From JAUYQR01 sp963822435 (GTDB taxonomy: Bacteria > Pseudomonadota > Alphaproteobacteria > Rhodobacterales > Rhodobacteraceae): 64,000 nt of DNA. The DNA is taken from NCBI GenBank assembly GCA_963822435.1, contig CAWGHN010000004.1:744001-808000 (forward strand), read 5' to 3'. Position numbers and translations under genes: made by a program. Every line of letters starts with the position of its first letter. Positions within the stretch are counted from its first letter, which is position 1. The notes below the pieces were generated by a model. That model was given only the letters and a program-made list of their open reading frames with translations, ran no database searches and was not told where the DNA came from. This document shows positions 24,916 to 32,507 of the stretch, in pieces.

Positions 24916-24963
24916 TTAGTCGGGCAGGCCTTGGTCGGGCAGGCCTTGGTCGGGCAGGTCTTC
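24904..24963 (-). repeat. Four-copy 15-bp tandem repeat within the DUF2934 gene
   Basis: On the plus strand the unit is GTCGGGCAGGCCTTG at 24904-24918, 24919-24933, 24934-24948 and 24949-24963; the first copy ends in A and the last is diverged. On the coding strand it encodes the pentapeptide Gln-Gly-Leu-Pro-Asp. In the copy at 24904-24918 the Gln codon CAA has become TAA, truncating the protein. Confidence 0.95.
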
Positions 24964-25308
24964 ATCCGGCAGGACACCGCCGGTTTCGGACGCGTCGCCG
25001 TCGGACAGGCGGATCTCTCCGGCGTCGGTCAGGCTGGGGGGATCATCGGGGTAGGTCTGTTCTTCGCCCTGATCGACGAGGGTTGGAAACTCGCCGAGAT
25101 TGCGTTGGAGGAAGGCCTCTTCGATCCGCGGTTTGGCGGCCTCTTCGGGGTCGAGCGTCGGGATATCGACCTCTTCGATGGCGATCCGTTCGCGGGCCTG
25201 GTCAAGATAGCGGTCACGCCCGCCTTCGGGCCGACCGGCAGTTTCCCACAGGTGATCGGCGCAGGCGCGCACACGGGTTTCCCAAGCGTTGAAATCGTCA
25301 AGGTTCAT
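24916..25308 (-). CDS. DUF2934-like acidic protein, probably truncated by a nonsense codon
   Basis: 130 residues to the TAA at 24916-24918. The N-terminus matches the DUF2934 pattern (an LWETAGRPEGGRDRYLDQA segment near residues 20-38). The remainder is acidic low complexity and ends in repeated LPDQG units. AAGGGGG precedes the ATG. It lies 54 bases downstream of DUF808 on the same strand. If the TAA were still CAA the product would be 196 residues. It may be expressed as the short form. Confidence 0.65.
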   Translation of the reverse strand: MNLDDFNAWETRVRACADHLWETAGRPEGGRDRYLDQARERIAIEEVDIPTLDPEEAAKPRIEEAFLQRNLGEFPTLVDQGEEQTYPDDPPSLTDAGEIRLSDGDASETGGVLPDEDLPDQGLPDQGLPD

Positions 25309-25362
25309 GGCGGCCCCCTTGGTTGTCAGCGGCTCAACGCGCCGCCGGCAAGCGGGGTTCCG

Positions 25363-26337
25363 TCAGGGCGTGGCAGACTTCTTGCCGGTGACGGCGGCGA
25401 CCAGCGGGCCGATGATGCGGGTTGCGACCGGGATCAGAAGCGCGCCGAGGATAAGGCCGAACACGCCGTCAAGCGCGGCGGTGACGACCCATTCTATCGC
25501 GCCTTGTGCAGTTCCGGCGGCGGTGGAGGCCAGTGCGGCGATGTGGTCGATCGTCTCGTAAGGCCAGGCCCAGAGATGCGTGACCTCAAGCCCGTGGATC
25601 ACGATGTTGCCGCCGACCCACAACATCGCCGCCGTGCCAACGGTGGAGAGGAAAGCCATCAGTTTCGGCATTGCAAGCACAAGGCCACGGCCAAGCGCCC
25701 TGCCCCCGCTGGTGCGCCCGGTGGCGGCAAGGTGAAGGCCCGCGTCGTCCATTTTCACGATAAGGGCCACGGCGCCATAGACGACGACGGTGATGAAGAT
25801 GCCAACCACGGCGAGGGTGATCGCCTGCATCCAGAAGCTGGGGCTTTCGATGGTGGCCAGCGCGATGGTCATGATTTCAGCCGACAGGATGAAATCGGTC
25901 TTGATCGCCCCGGCAACCTTTTCTTCTTCCAGATGGGCGGGATCGCGGGTGTCGAAATCCTGTTCGACGCCCGCCTCGCTGTGCGGGGCCAGCGCGTGGA
26001 ACACCTTTTCGGCGCCCTCGAAGCAAAGGTAGGCACCGCCGAGCATCAGCAGCGGCGTGATCAGCGCCGGGGCGAAATGGTCAAGCGCCAGAAGGCCCGG
26101 AAGAAGGAACACGAGCTTGTTCTTCATCGAGCCAAGAGCGATGCGCCAGATGATCGGCAGTTCGCGGTCGGCAGAAAAGCCGTGGACGTATTTCGGCGTC
26201 ACGGCCGCGTCGTCGATCACCACGCCGGCGGCCTTGGCCCCGGCCTTGGTGGCGGCGGCGGCGATATCGTCCACCGATGCGGCAGCCACCTTGGCGATTG
26301 CGGCCACATCGTCAAGAAGGGCGAGAAGTCCGCTCAT
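25363..26337 (-). CDS. DUF808 family membrane protein (YedI-like)
   Basis: 324 residues. The N-terminus SGLLALLDDVAAIAKVAAASVDDIAAAATKAG is the family signature, followed by VVIDDAAVTPKYV and several hydrophobic helices (KLVFLLPGLLALDHF; TLAVVGIFITVVVYGAVALI; GLILGALLIPVATRIIGPL). Function unknown; inner-membrane location expected. The ATG at 26337 has GGAGA upstream and was preferred to a start 27 bases earlier. Confidence 0.9.
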   Translation of the reverse strand: MSGLLALLDDVAAIAKVAAASVDDIAAAATKAGAKAAGVVIDDAAVTPKYVHGFSADRELPIIWRIALGSMKNKLVFLLPGLLALDHFAPALITPLLMLGGAYLCFEGAEKVFHALAPHSEAGVEQDFDTRDPAHLEEEKVAGAIKTDFILSAEIMTIALATIESPSFWMQAITLAVVGIFITVVVYGAVALIVKMDDAGLHLAATGRTSGGRALGRGLVLAMPKLMAFLSTVGTAAMLWVGGNIVIHGLEVTHLWAWPYETIDHIAALASTAAGTAQGAIEWVVTAALDGVFGLILGALLIPVATRIIGPLVAAVTGKKSATP

Positions 26338-26480
26338 GCTGGTCTCCGGTGTTGCTTCTTTCACTTAGCGCGGGACAGCGCGCGAGGCAAACCGGCATGA
26401 GAAAAACCAGCGCGAGACGGGCCTTCACTCCCGCTTTAGATTTGCCGTATAGAACGGGGGCCGGATTTCGGGACGCGACC

Positions 26481-26624
26481 TTGACAAACACCATCGCGCT
26501 ATATCTTGGGGCGGCCCTGGCCCTGGCCATCGGAGCGGACATCCTGATCAATGACGGGGTCGGCCTGATGTTCTTGGTGCGCAAGTTCCTTGATCTGGTC
26601 GAATGGGTGGTGTTTTGGCGCTGA
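26481..26624 (+). CDS. Predicted 47-residue membrane protein upstream of gap
   Basis: From TTG at 26481 the product is 47 residues with one transmembrane helix (TIALYLGAALALAIGADILI) and an amphipathic C-terminus ending EWVVFWR. I recall similar short proteins with a FLxRKFxxLVxWVxFWR ending next to gap in Rhodobacterales, which is why I keep it. A longer reading from ATG 26398 adds a basic stretch without matching that pattern. Function unknown; 90 bases before the gap ATG. Confidence 0.6.
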   Translation: MTNTIALYLGAALALAIGADILINDGVGLMFLVRKFLDLVEWVVFWR

Positions 26625-26714
26625 CCTCGGCAGAGTAAGGTTGTAATCGGCGGGCATCTGGCGATGTTACCGCTATCAGGCGACGCTGAGTCGCATCCGG
26701 TTGGAGGAAATGTC

Positions 26715-27716
26715 ATGACCGTCAAAGTCGCCATCAATGGCTTCGGCCGCATCGGCCGCAACGTGCTGCGTGCGATCGTCGAATCTGGCCGCACCGATAT
26801 CGAGGTGGTGGCGATCAACGATCTTGGCCCGGTCGAGACGAACGCCCACTTGTTGCGCTACGATTCGGTGCATGGCCGGTTTCCGGCGACGGTGACGACC
26901 GGGGCCGACTGGATCGACGTGGGCCGCGGACACATGTTGGTGACGGCAATGAAGAACCCGGCGGACCTGCCGTGGGGCCATGTCGACATCGTGATGGAAT
27001 GCACCGGCATCTTCACCTCGAAGGAAAAGTGCCAGGCGCATCTGGAGAACGGGTCGAAGCGGGTGCTGATCAGCGCGCCCGGTGACGGGGCCGACAAGAC
27101 CATCGTCTACGGCGTGAACCATGACACGCTGACCTCGGCCGATATCGTGGTGTCGAACGCATCCTGCACGACGAACTGCCTTGTGCCGGTGGCCAAGGTG
27201 CTGAACGAAGCGATCGGGATCGAAAGGGGGATGATGACCACCATCCACTCCTACACCGGGGATCAGCCGACGCTGGATACGATGCACAAGGACCTGTACC
27301 GCGCCCGTGCGGCGGCGCTGTCGATGATCCCCACCTCGACCGGGGCAGCGAAGGCGGTGGGGCTGGTCCTGCCGGAGCTGAAGGGGAAGATGGACGGGAT
27401 CTCGATCCGGGTGCCGACGCCGAACGTGTCGGTCGTGGACCTGAAGTTCATCGCCAAGCGCGCGACCACGGTCGAGGAAGTGAACGGAGCCATCAAGGCG
27501 GCAGCGGACGGTCGGCTGAAGGGCATCCTTGGCTATACCAATGAAAAGCTGGTGTCTTCGGACTTCAACCATGACCCACATTCCTCGGTGTTCCACATGG
27601 ACCAGACCAAGGTTATGGACGGCACCTTCGTGTCGATCCTGTCGTGGTACGACAACGAATGGGGTTTCTCGAACCGCATGGCCGATACGGCCGTGGCGAT
27701 GGGCAAGCTGATCTGA
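26715..27716 (+). CDS. gap: Glyceraldehyde-3-phosphate dehydrogenase, type I
   Basis: Converts glyceraldehyde-3-phosphate to 1,3-bisphosphoglycerate. 333 residues. Seen: KVAINGFGRIGRN (NAD-binding loop), VVAINDLGPVET, and the catalytic Cys151 in SNASCTTNCL with His in TTIHSYTGDQ. Then STGAAKAVGLVLPEL and SWYDNEWGFSNRM. GGAGG is 8 bases upstream of the ATG at 26715; longer readings of the frame lack one. A terminator follows 25 bases after the stop. Confidence 0.97.
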   Translation: MTVKVAINGFGRIGRNVLRAIVESGRTDIEVVAINDLGPVETNAHLLRYDSVHGRFPATVTTGADWIDVGRGHMLVTAMKNPADLPWGHVDIVMECTGIFTSKEKCQAHLENGSKRVLISAPGDGADKTIVYGVNHDTLTSADIVVSNASCTTNCLVPVAKVLNEAIGIERGMMTTIHSYTGDQPTLDTMHKDLYRARAAALSMIPTSTGAAKAVGLVLPELKGKMDGISIRVPTPNVSVVDLKFIAKRATTVEEVNGAIKAAADGRLKGILGYTNEKLVSSDFNHDPHSSVFHMDQTKVMDGTFVSILSWYDNEWGFSNRMADTAVAMGKLI

Positions 27717-27741
27717 GCATACCCTGAAGGCAGGTATTGAG

Positions 27742-27772
27742 GGGGCAGCCTGAGGGCTGCCCCTTCGTTTTT
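27742..27772 (+). terminator. Rho-independent terminator of gap
   Basis: A 9-bp stem, GGGGCAGCC (27742-27750) with GGCTGCCCC (27755-27763), a TGAG loop, then TTCGTTTTT. Confidence 0.88.
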
Positions 27773-27902
27773 GCACAAGCCATGCGCTGAACGCATAGCC
27801 GCACCGCAGCATCGGGCGTTGTTGGCGGTAACAGACGGGCCTATTTCAGGGCCACGCCGAGAGAAAAAGCAGACCTCGGCGAGATGAAAAGGAAAGACGA
27901 AG

Positions 27903-28073
27903 ATGATTACCGCGTTTGACATGCTGAAAACCGCCGCCCGCAATTACGCGCTGTATCGGCAGACCCGTGACGAGATTGCCAACATGCCGTTGGATGTGGC
28001 GCTGGATCTTGGCATCTACCGGGGCGACGCCGAGCGTATCGCCCGCGAAGCCGTCTATGGCAAAGCCGCCTGA
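27903..28073 (+). CDS. DUF1127-like small protein
   Basis: 56 residues. The C-terminal two thirds follow the DUF1127 pattern: YRQTRDEIANMPLDVALDLG then IYRGDAERIAREAVYG. Several alphaproteobacterial DUF1127 proteins are small, Arg-rich RNA-related regulators, some induced by RpoH or RpoE stress sigma factors; whether that holds here is unknown. AAAAGGAAAG precedes the ATG. A weak promoter-like pair, TTGTTG and CTATTT with a 16-base spacer, lies at 27819-27846. It has its own terminator. Confidence 0.8.
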   Translation: MITAFDMLKTAARNYALYRQTRDEIANMPLDVALDLGIYRGDAERIAREAVYGKAA

Positions 28074-28099
28074 GGGTTGGCTGACAAAACGACGAAACG

Positions 28100-28121
28100 G
28101 GGGGCCTTGCGGCCCCCTTTT
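28100..28121 (+). terminator. Rho-independent terminator after the DUF1127 gene
   Basis: A 7-bp G:C stem, GGGGGCC (28100-28106) with GGCCCCC (28111-28117), a TTGC loop, then TTTT. Confidence 0.85.
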
Positions 28122-28196
28122 GGTTGTCGCGGTGACTGAGACCGCAGGCGGGCTAAGTCTGGCAGGTGACAAACCAGCAAGGGGCCGAGCAGACGG

Positions 28197-28688
28197 TCAG
28201 CCGAACTTGCGCTTCAGCGCGGCGGCCACGGGCGGAGTGACGAACTTCGACACATCACCCCCAAGCCGCGCGATTTCCTTAACCAGTTTCGATGCGATGG
28301 CCTGACGGCGGGCATCTGCCATCATGAACACAGTCTCGATCGAGGCGTCGAGCGCGCGGTTCATGCCGACCATCTGGAATTCGTACTCGAAATCGGCCAC
28401 GGCGCGCAGGCCGCGCAGGATGATCGAGGCGCCAACATCGCGGGCGCAGTCGATCAGCAGGTTTTCGAACGGATGCACGACGATCTCGCCGCCGGTTCTG
28501 GCGGTGATGGCTTCACATTCGGCCTGAATCATCGCCACGCGTTCTTCCAGTGAAAACAGCGGTCCCTTGTCGCGGTTGATGGCTACGCCGATCACCAGCC
28601 GGTCGACCAGCGCCATGCCGCGCTGGATGATGTCGACATGGCCAAGCGTCACCGGATCGAAGGTGCCGGGATAAAGTCCGATGCGCAT
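28197..28688 (-). CDS. coaD: Pantetheine-phosphate adenylyltransferase
   Basis: Transfers AMP from ATP to 4'-phosphopantetheine, the penultimate step of coenzyme A synthesis. 163 residues. The nucleotidyltransferase motif is GLYPGTFDPVTLGHVDII (TxGH), followed by RGLRAVADFEYEFQMVGMNR and ASKLVKEIARLGGDVSKFV. The ATG at 28688 has GGGGGG upstream; a longer frame exists but does not match the family. Confidence 0.95.
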   Translation of the reverse strand: MRIGLYPGTFDPVTLGHVDIIQRGMALVDRLVIGVAINRDKGPLFSLEERVAMIQAECEAITARTGGEIVVHPFENLLIDCARDVGASIILRGLRAVADFEYEFQMVGMNRALDASIETVFMMADARRQAIASKLVKEIARLGGDVSKFVTPPVAAALKRKFG

Positions 28689-28759
28689 GATGCCGCCCCC
28701 CTGCTGCCTTTGCACGCAACAAGATTGCGCGATCCGGTGCAAGAGGCAAAAGCGAGGGC

Positions 28760-29194
28760 TCAGAAGCCCTTGATCATCCCTTCCAGCGCATCCTTTTCGG
28801 CCGCAAGTTCCATCAGGCGGGCCTTGACCACATCGCCGATGGAAATCAGGCCGACCATCTGATCGCCCTCCATCACCGGCATGTGGCGAAAGCGGCCGTC
28901 GGTCATGCGTTGCAGCACATCATCGGTGCGGTCATTGCGGGTGCAGGAGACCAGCTTGGCCGTCATCAGCGCATCGACAGGATCGGACAGGCAGGCAGGC
29001 CCGCGCCGACCAAGTTCGCGCACGATGTCACGTTCCGACAGGATGCCCGAGACGCGCTTGCCATCGGGCGACACGATCACCGCACCGATGCGGCGCGACG
29101 ACAGAAGCTCTGCCGTCTTGGCGACGGAGGTGCCAGGTGGCACCGTCACGACCCCGTCGTCACCCTTGGATTTGAGGATCTGTTGCACGAGCAT
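28760..29194 (-). CDS. CBS domain-pair protein
   Basis: 144 residues composed of two CBS domains (about 5-60, with GAVIVSPDGKRVSGILSERD; and about 75-130, with GRFRHMPVMEGDQMVGLISI) and a short C-terminal helix. It probably senses adenine nucleotides; the partner is unknown. AGAGGAGG is 5 bases upstream of the ATG at 29194. It lies 71 bases upstream of coaD on the same strand. Confidence 0.88.
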   Translation of the reverse strand: MLVQQILKSKGDDGVVTVPPGTSVAKTAELLSSRRIGAVIVSPDGKRVSGILSERDIVRELGRRGPACLSDPVDALMTAKLVSCTRNDRTDDVLQRMTDGRFRHMPVMEGDQMVGLISIGDVVKARLMELAAEKDALEGMIKGF

Positions 29195-29246
29195 TGACGC
29201 CTCCTCTGACATTGGAGGGCAAGCGTCCGCCTGACGGCGGATTCTG

Positions 29247-30152
29247 TCAAGGGATGGTTTGGGCGGCGGACGCGGCCTCGAGCCGGGCCATTTCGGCGCG
29301 GACTTCGCGGGTCAGAAGATCGGCAAAGCGGTTCAGGCGCAGCACCCGCCCGTCACCTTCGTGGCGAATGAGCCAGAAAGCACGGGTCAGGTGGATGCCG
29401 GTGGGGATGATGCGGGCAAGCTCGGGCGCGGCGGGAAGCGCGAAGTCATGCACGATGCCGACCCCTGCCCCGTGGCGCAGCCAGTTCAGTTGCACCGAAA
29501 CGGAGTTCGAGGTGAGGGTAGCAGGCCCCGCGCCGATTTCGGTCAGGTAATCCAGTTCCTTGTCGAAGATCATGTCGGGGATGTAGCCAACGAAGCGGTG
29601 GGCTTTCAGATCCTCTGGCCCGGTGATCGGGGCTGCGTTGGCAAGGTAGGTGCGGCTGGCGGCGAGGTGCAGGTGGTAGTCGGTCAGCTTTTGCACGGTC
29701 AGGCGGCCCGCTTCCGGGCGCGAGACGGCGATGGCCATGTCCGCCTCGCGCTTCGAGAGGTTGAAGACGCGCGGCAGGGCAACGATCTGCACCTCGAGCC
29801 CGGGGTTGGCGTCGCAGATCCGGGCCAAGACTTGCGGCAGGAGGTAGTTGGCGCAGCCGTCGGGTGCGCCAAGGCGGATCTGGCCGGTCAGCCCTTCGGG
29901 GCCGGAGAGCGCCTCGCCCGCGCGGTCGAGCGCAACCTCGGCGGCTTCGGCGTGGGGCAGAAGGCGCGTGCCTTCCTCGGTCAGGGCGTAGCCTTGCGGG
30001 GATTTGGCGAACAGGCGGGCCGCGATCTGGCTTTCGAGGCGCGCGATGCGTCGACCGACGGTAGCCGGGTCGATCTTCAGCCGCTTGCCGGCGGCGGAGA
30101 GGCTTTCGGTGCGCGCAACGGCAAGGAAGATGCGCAAGTCGTCCCAGTCCAT
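29247..30152 (-). CDS. LysR family regulator, divergent from mmsA
   Basis: 301 residues. The helix-turn-helix region MDWDDLRIFLAVARTESLSA through IDPATVGRRIARLESQIA is followed by a LysR effector domain starting near GQIRLGAPDGCANYLLPQVL. It faces mmsA across 98 bases that contain an inverted repeat, a layout typical for a LysR regulator controlling the divergent gene. Inference: it regulates mmsA and itself. Confidence 0.88.
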   Translation of the reverse strand: MDWDDLRIFLAVARTESLSAAGKRLKIDPATVGRRIARLESQIAARLFAKSPQGYALTEEGTRLLPHAEAAEVALDRAGEALSGPEGLTGQIRLGAPDGCANYLLPQVLARICDANPGLEVQIVALPRVFNLSKREADMAIAVSRPEAGRLTVQKLTDYHLHLAASRTYLANAAPITGPEDLKAHRFVGYIPDMIFDKELDYLTEIGAGPATLTSNSVSVQLNWLRHGAGVGIVHDFALPAAPELARIIPTGIHLTRAFWLIRHEGDGRVLRLNRFADLLTREVRAEMARLEAASAAQTIP

Positions 30153-30160
30153 CGAATGCC

Positions 30161-30176
30161 TTTGCAATCTTGCAAA
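30161..30176. promoter_or_regulatory. Inverted repeat, candidate LysR operator
   Basis: TTTGCAA-TC-TTGCAAA at 30161-30176, 9 bases upstream of the lysR ATG and 75 upstream of mmsA. A related half-site, TTGAAATCTTGC, follows at 30183-30194. Both fit the loose T-N11-A character of LysR sites. Confidence 0.5.
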
Positions 30177-30250
30177 ACCTTTTTGAAATCTTGCCTCTGT
30201 TTCTGGCATTTCCGCAAGGCTATTGTGTGCGCAACCAAGGGAGAATGGCG

Positions 30251-31750
30251 ATGAGAGAGATCGGTCACTGGATCAACGGGCGCGAAGTCAAAGGCACCTC
30301 GGGGCGCTTTGCCGATGTGTTCAACCCGGCCACGGGCGAAGTGCAGGCGCGGGTGGCACTCGCCTCGAAGGCCGAGCTTGACGCGGCCGCGGCGGATGCG
30401 GCCAAGGCACAGGTGAAGTGGGGCGCGACGAACCCTCAGCGCCGGGCCCGGGTGATGATGGAATTCGTGCGCCTGTTGAACCGCGACATGCAGAAGCTGG
30501 CCGAGACGCTGTCATCCGAACATGGCAAGACCGTGCCGGACGCCAAGGGCGACATCCAGCGCGGGCTTGAGGTGATGGAGTTCTGCATCGGCGCGCCGCA
30601 GATGCTGAAGGGTGAGTTCACCGATTCAGCAGGCCCTGGAATCGACATGTATTCCATGCGCCAACCCCTTGGTGTTGCAGCCGGAATCACGCCGTTCAAC
30701 TTTCCGGCGATGATACCCTTGTGGAAGATGGGCCCGGCCCTTGCCTGCGGCAACGCCTTTATCCTGAAGCCGTCGGAGCGTGACCCGTCGGTGCCGATGA
30801 TGCTGGCGGCCCTGATGCAGGAAGCCGGTCTTCCGGACGGCGTGTTGCAGGTGGTGAACGGCGACAAGGAGTCTGTCGACGCCATCCTCGACAACCCGGT
30901 GATCGCGGGGATCGGCTTTGTCGGATCGACCCCGATCGCGGAATACATCTACGGGCGCGGCTGTTCCAACGGCAAGCGCGTGCAGTGCTTTGGCGGTGCC
31001 AAGAACCACATGATCATCATGCCGGACGCCGACCTTGACCAGGCGGCGGATGCGCTGGTGGGCGCGGGCTACGGCGCTGCGGGCGAACGCTGCATGGCGA
31101 TTTCGGTCGCGGTTCCGGTGGGCGATGCGACGGCGGATGCGCTGATCGCCAAGCTGATCCCGCGGATCGAAAAGTTGAAGGTCGGCCCCTATACCGCTGG
31201 AAACGATGTGGATTATGGCCCGGTCGTCACGGCTGCGGCCAAGGCCAACATCCTGCGGCTGGTGGAATCCGGTGTGGCCCAGGGTGCCAAGCTGGTGGTC
31301 GATGGGCGAGGCTTCAAGCTGCAGGGCTACGAGGACGGCTTCTTTGTCGGGCCGCACCTTTTCGACCATGTCACGACCGACATGGACATCTACCGCAAGG
31401 AGATCTTCGGGCCGGTTCTGTCGACCGTGCGCGCCAAGACCTATGAAGAGGCGCTTGGCTACGCGATGGACCACGAATATGGCAACGGCACCGCGATCTT
31501 TACCCGCGACGGCGACACGGCGCGCGATTTTGCCAACCGCGTCAACGTGGGCATGATCGGGATCAACGTGCCGATCCCGGTGCCGCTGGCCTATCACACC
31601 TTTGGCGGCTGGAAGAAATCGGCCTTCGGTGACCTGAATCAGCACGGGCCGGATGCCTTCCGGTTCTACACGCGCACCAAGACGATCACCTCGCGCTGGC
31701 CCTCGGGCATCAAGGAAGGCGCGAGCCTGAACTTCAAGCAGATGGACTGA
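30251..31750 (+). CDS. mmsA: Methylmalonate-semialdehyde dehydrogenase (CoA-acylating)
   Basis: Converts methylmalonate semialdehyde (from valine) and malonate semialdehyde (from myo-inositol or beta-alanine) to propionyl-CoA or acetyl-CoA. 499 residues. Aldehyde dehydrogenase motifs: ITPFNFPAMIPLWKMGPALA, LKPSERDPSVP, FVGSTPIAEYIY, and the catalytic Cys281 in GYGAAGERCMAISVAVPVG, the MmsA-specific context. ATGs at 30245 and 30251 are both possible; AGGGAG at 30238-30243 favours 30251. Other valine-degradation genes are not nearby. Confidence 0.93.
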   Translation: MREIGHWINGREVKGTSGRFADVFNPATGEVQARVALASKAELDAAAADAAKAQVKWGATNPQRRARVMMEFVRLLNRDMQKLAETLSSEHGKTVPDAKGDIQRGLEVMEFCIGAPQMLKGEFTDSAGPGIDMYSMRQPLGVAAGITPFNFPAMIPLWKMGPALACGNAFILKPSERDPSVPMMLAALMQEAGLPDGVLQVVNGDKESVDAILDNPVIAGIGFVGSTPIAEYIYGRGCSNGKRVQCFGGAKNHMIIMPDADLDQAADALVGAGYGAAGERCMAISVAVPVGDATADALIAKLIPRIEKLKVGPYTAGNDVDYGPVVTAAAKANILRLVESGVAQGAKLVVDGRGFKLQGYEDGFFVGPHLFDHVTTDMDIYRKEIFGPVLSTVRAKTYEEALGYAMDHEYGNGTAIFTRDGDTARDFANRVNVGMIGINVPIPVPLAYHTFGGWKKSAFGDLNQHGPDAFRFYTRTKTITSRWPSGIKEGASLNFKQMD

Positions 31751-31880
31751 TGATCTATGGGCGGCGGCGGGCTGGCAGATTTTGTCGGCGTGCTGCCGCC
31801 CGGACGATCCAGATCAAGGCGCTGCCCTGCGGATCTGTTAAGCTTCGCTCGACCGGAAGTATCCGGCCAATAGGAGAGCG

Positions 31881-32093
31881 ATGATGTTCACGACGAATGA
31901 AGGCACGGTTGATCGGGTGCTGCGCGTGGCCGTTGGGCTGGCGCTGCTGGTGTGGTTCTATGTCGATCAAGGTCAGGGCTTTTGGCACTACGCCAAGCTG
32001 ATCGGTATTGTGCCGATCCTGACCGGCCTTGTCGGATGGTGCCCACTTTACACCGTTCTGGGCGTGTCTACCTGCCCGATGAAGAAGGCCTGA
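31881..32093 (+). CDS. DUF2892 (YgaP-like transmembrane) small protein
   Basis: 70 residues. The pattern NEGTVDRVLRVAVGLALL and GIVPILTGLVGWCPLYTVLGVSTCP is the DUF2892 family, the membrane part of YgaP rhodanese. Two transmembrane helices and two conserved cysteines (WCPLY and STCP). GGAGAG precedes tandem ATGs at 31881 and 31884. No rhodanese domain is attached. Role unknown. Confidence 0.88.
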   Translation: MMFTTNEGTVDRVLRVAVGLALLVWFYVDQGQGFWHYAKLIGIVPILTGLVGWCPLYTVLGVSTCPMKKA

Positions 32094-32168
32094 GGCGGCA
32101 AGCTGCCGAAATGGGTGGAACGCGGCACGCAGGTCCGGCATTGGTCAGACACCCAGTTGGAGGCCACC

Positions 32169-32507
32169 ATGCAGACGCTGCGCATCATCCTAGCCACCGC
32201 GCTTGCGCTTTCGCTGACGCCGGCGTTCGCGGAGGGAAAGTCCGGCCATTGCCCGCCCGGGCTCGCCAAGAAGGACGTGCCATGCGTGCCACCCGGTCAG
32301 GCGAAGAAGCGCGCCGCCTGGCATGAGGGCGATGTTGTCGACCGTGATGATATCCGCCACGTGATCCGCTACCCGGACCGCTACGAACTGCCACCCCTGA
32401 GGGCAGGCGAAGAATACGTCGTGATCGGCAACCGCATCGTGAAGGTCGATCGCCAGACCGGTCGCATTTTGACGCTGTACCGGGCGCTGGAGATTTTGCT
32501 CGACTGA
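32169..32507 (+). CDS. Small secreted RcnB-like protein
   Basis: 112 residues with a signal peptide (RIILATALALSLTPAFA, cleavage near AFA-EG). The mature part has CPPGLAKKDVPCVPPGQAKK, then a PDRYELPPLRAGEEYVVIGN then RIVKVDRQTGRIL segment that resembles the RcnB-like periplasmic domain. I recall homologues next to uvrA being labelled excinuclease subunit by proximity; nothing in the sequence supports that. Its stop abuts the convergent uvrA stop with no gap. Confidence 0.7.
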   Translation: MQTLRIILATALALSLTPAFAEGKSGHCPPGLAKKDVPCVPPGQAKKRAAWHEGDVVDRDDIRHVIRYPDRYELPPLRAGEEYVVIGNRIVKVDRQTGRILTLYRALEILLD

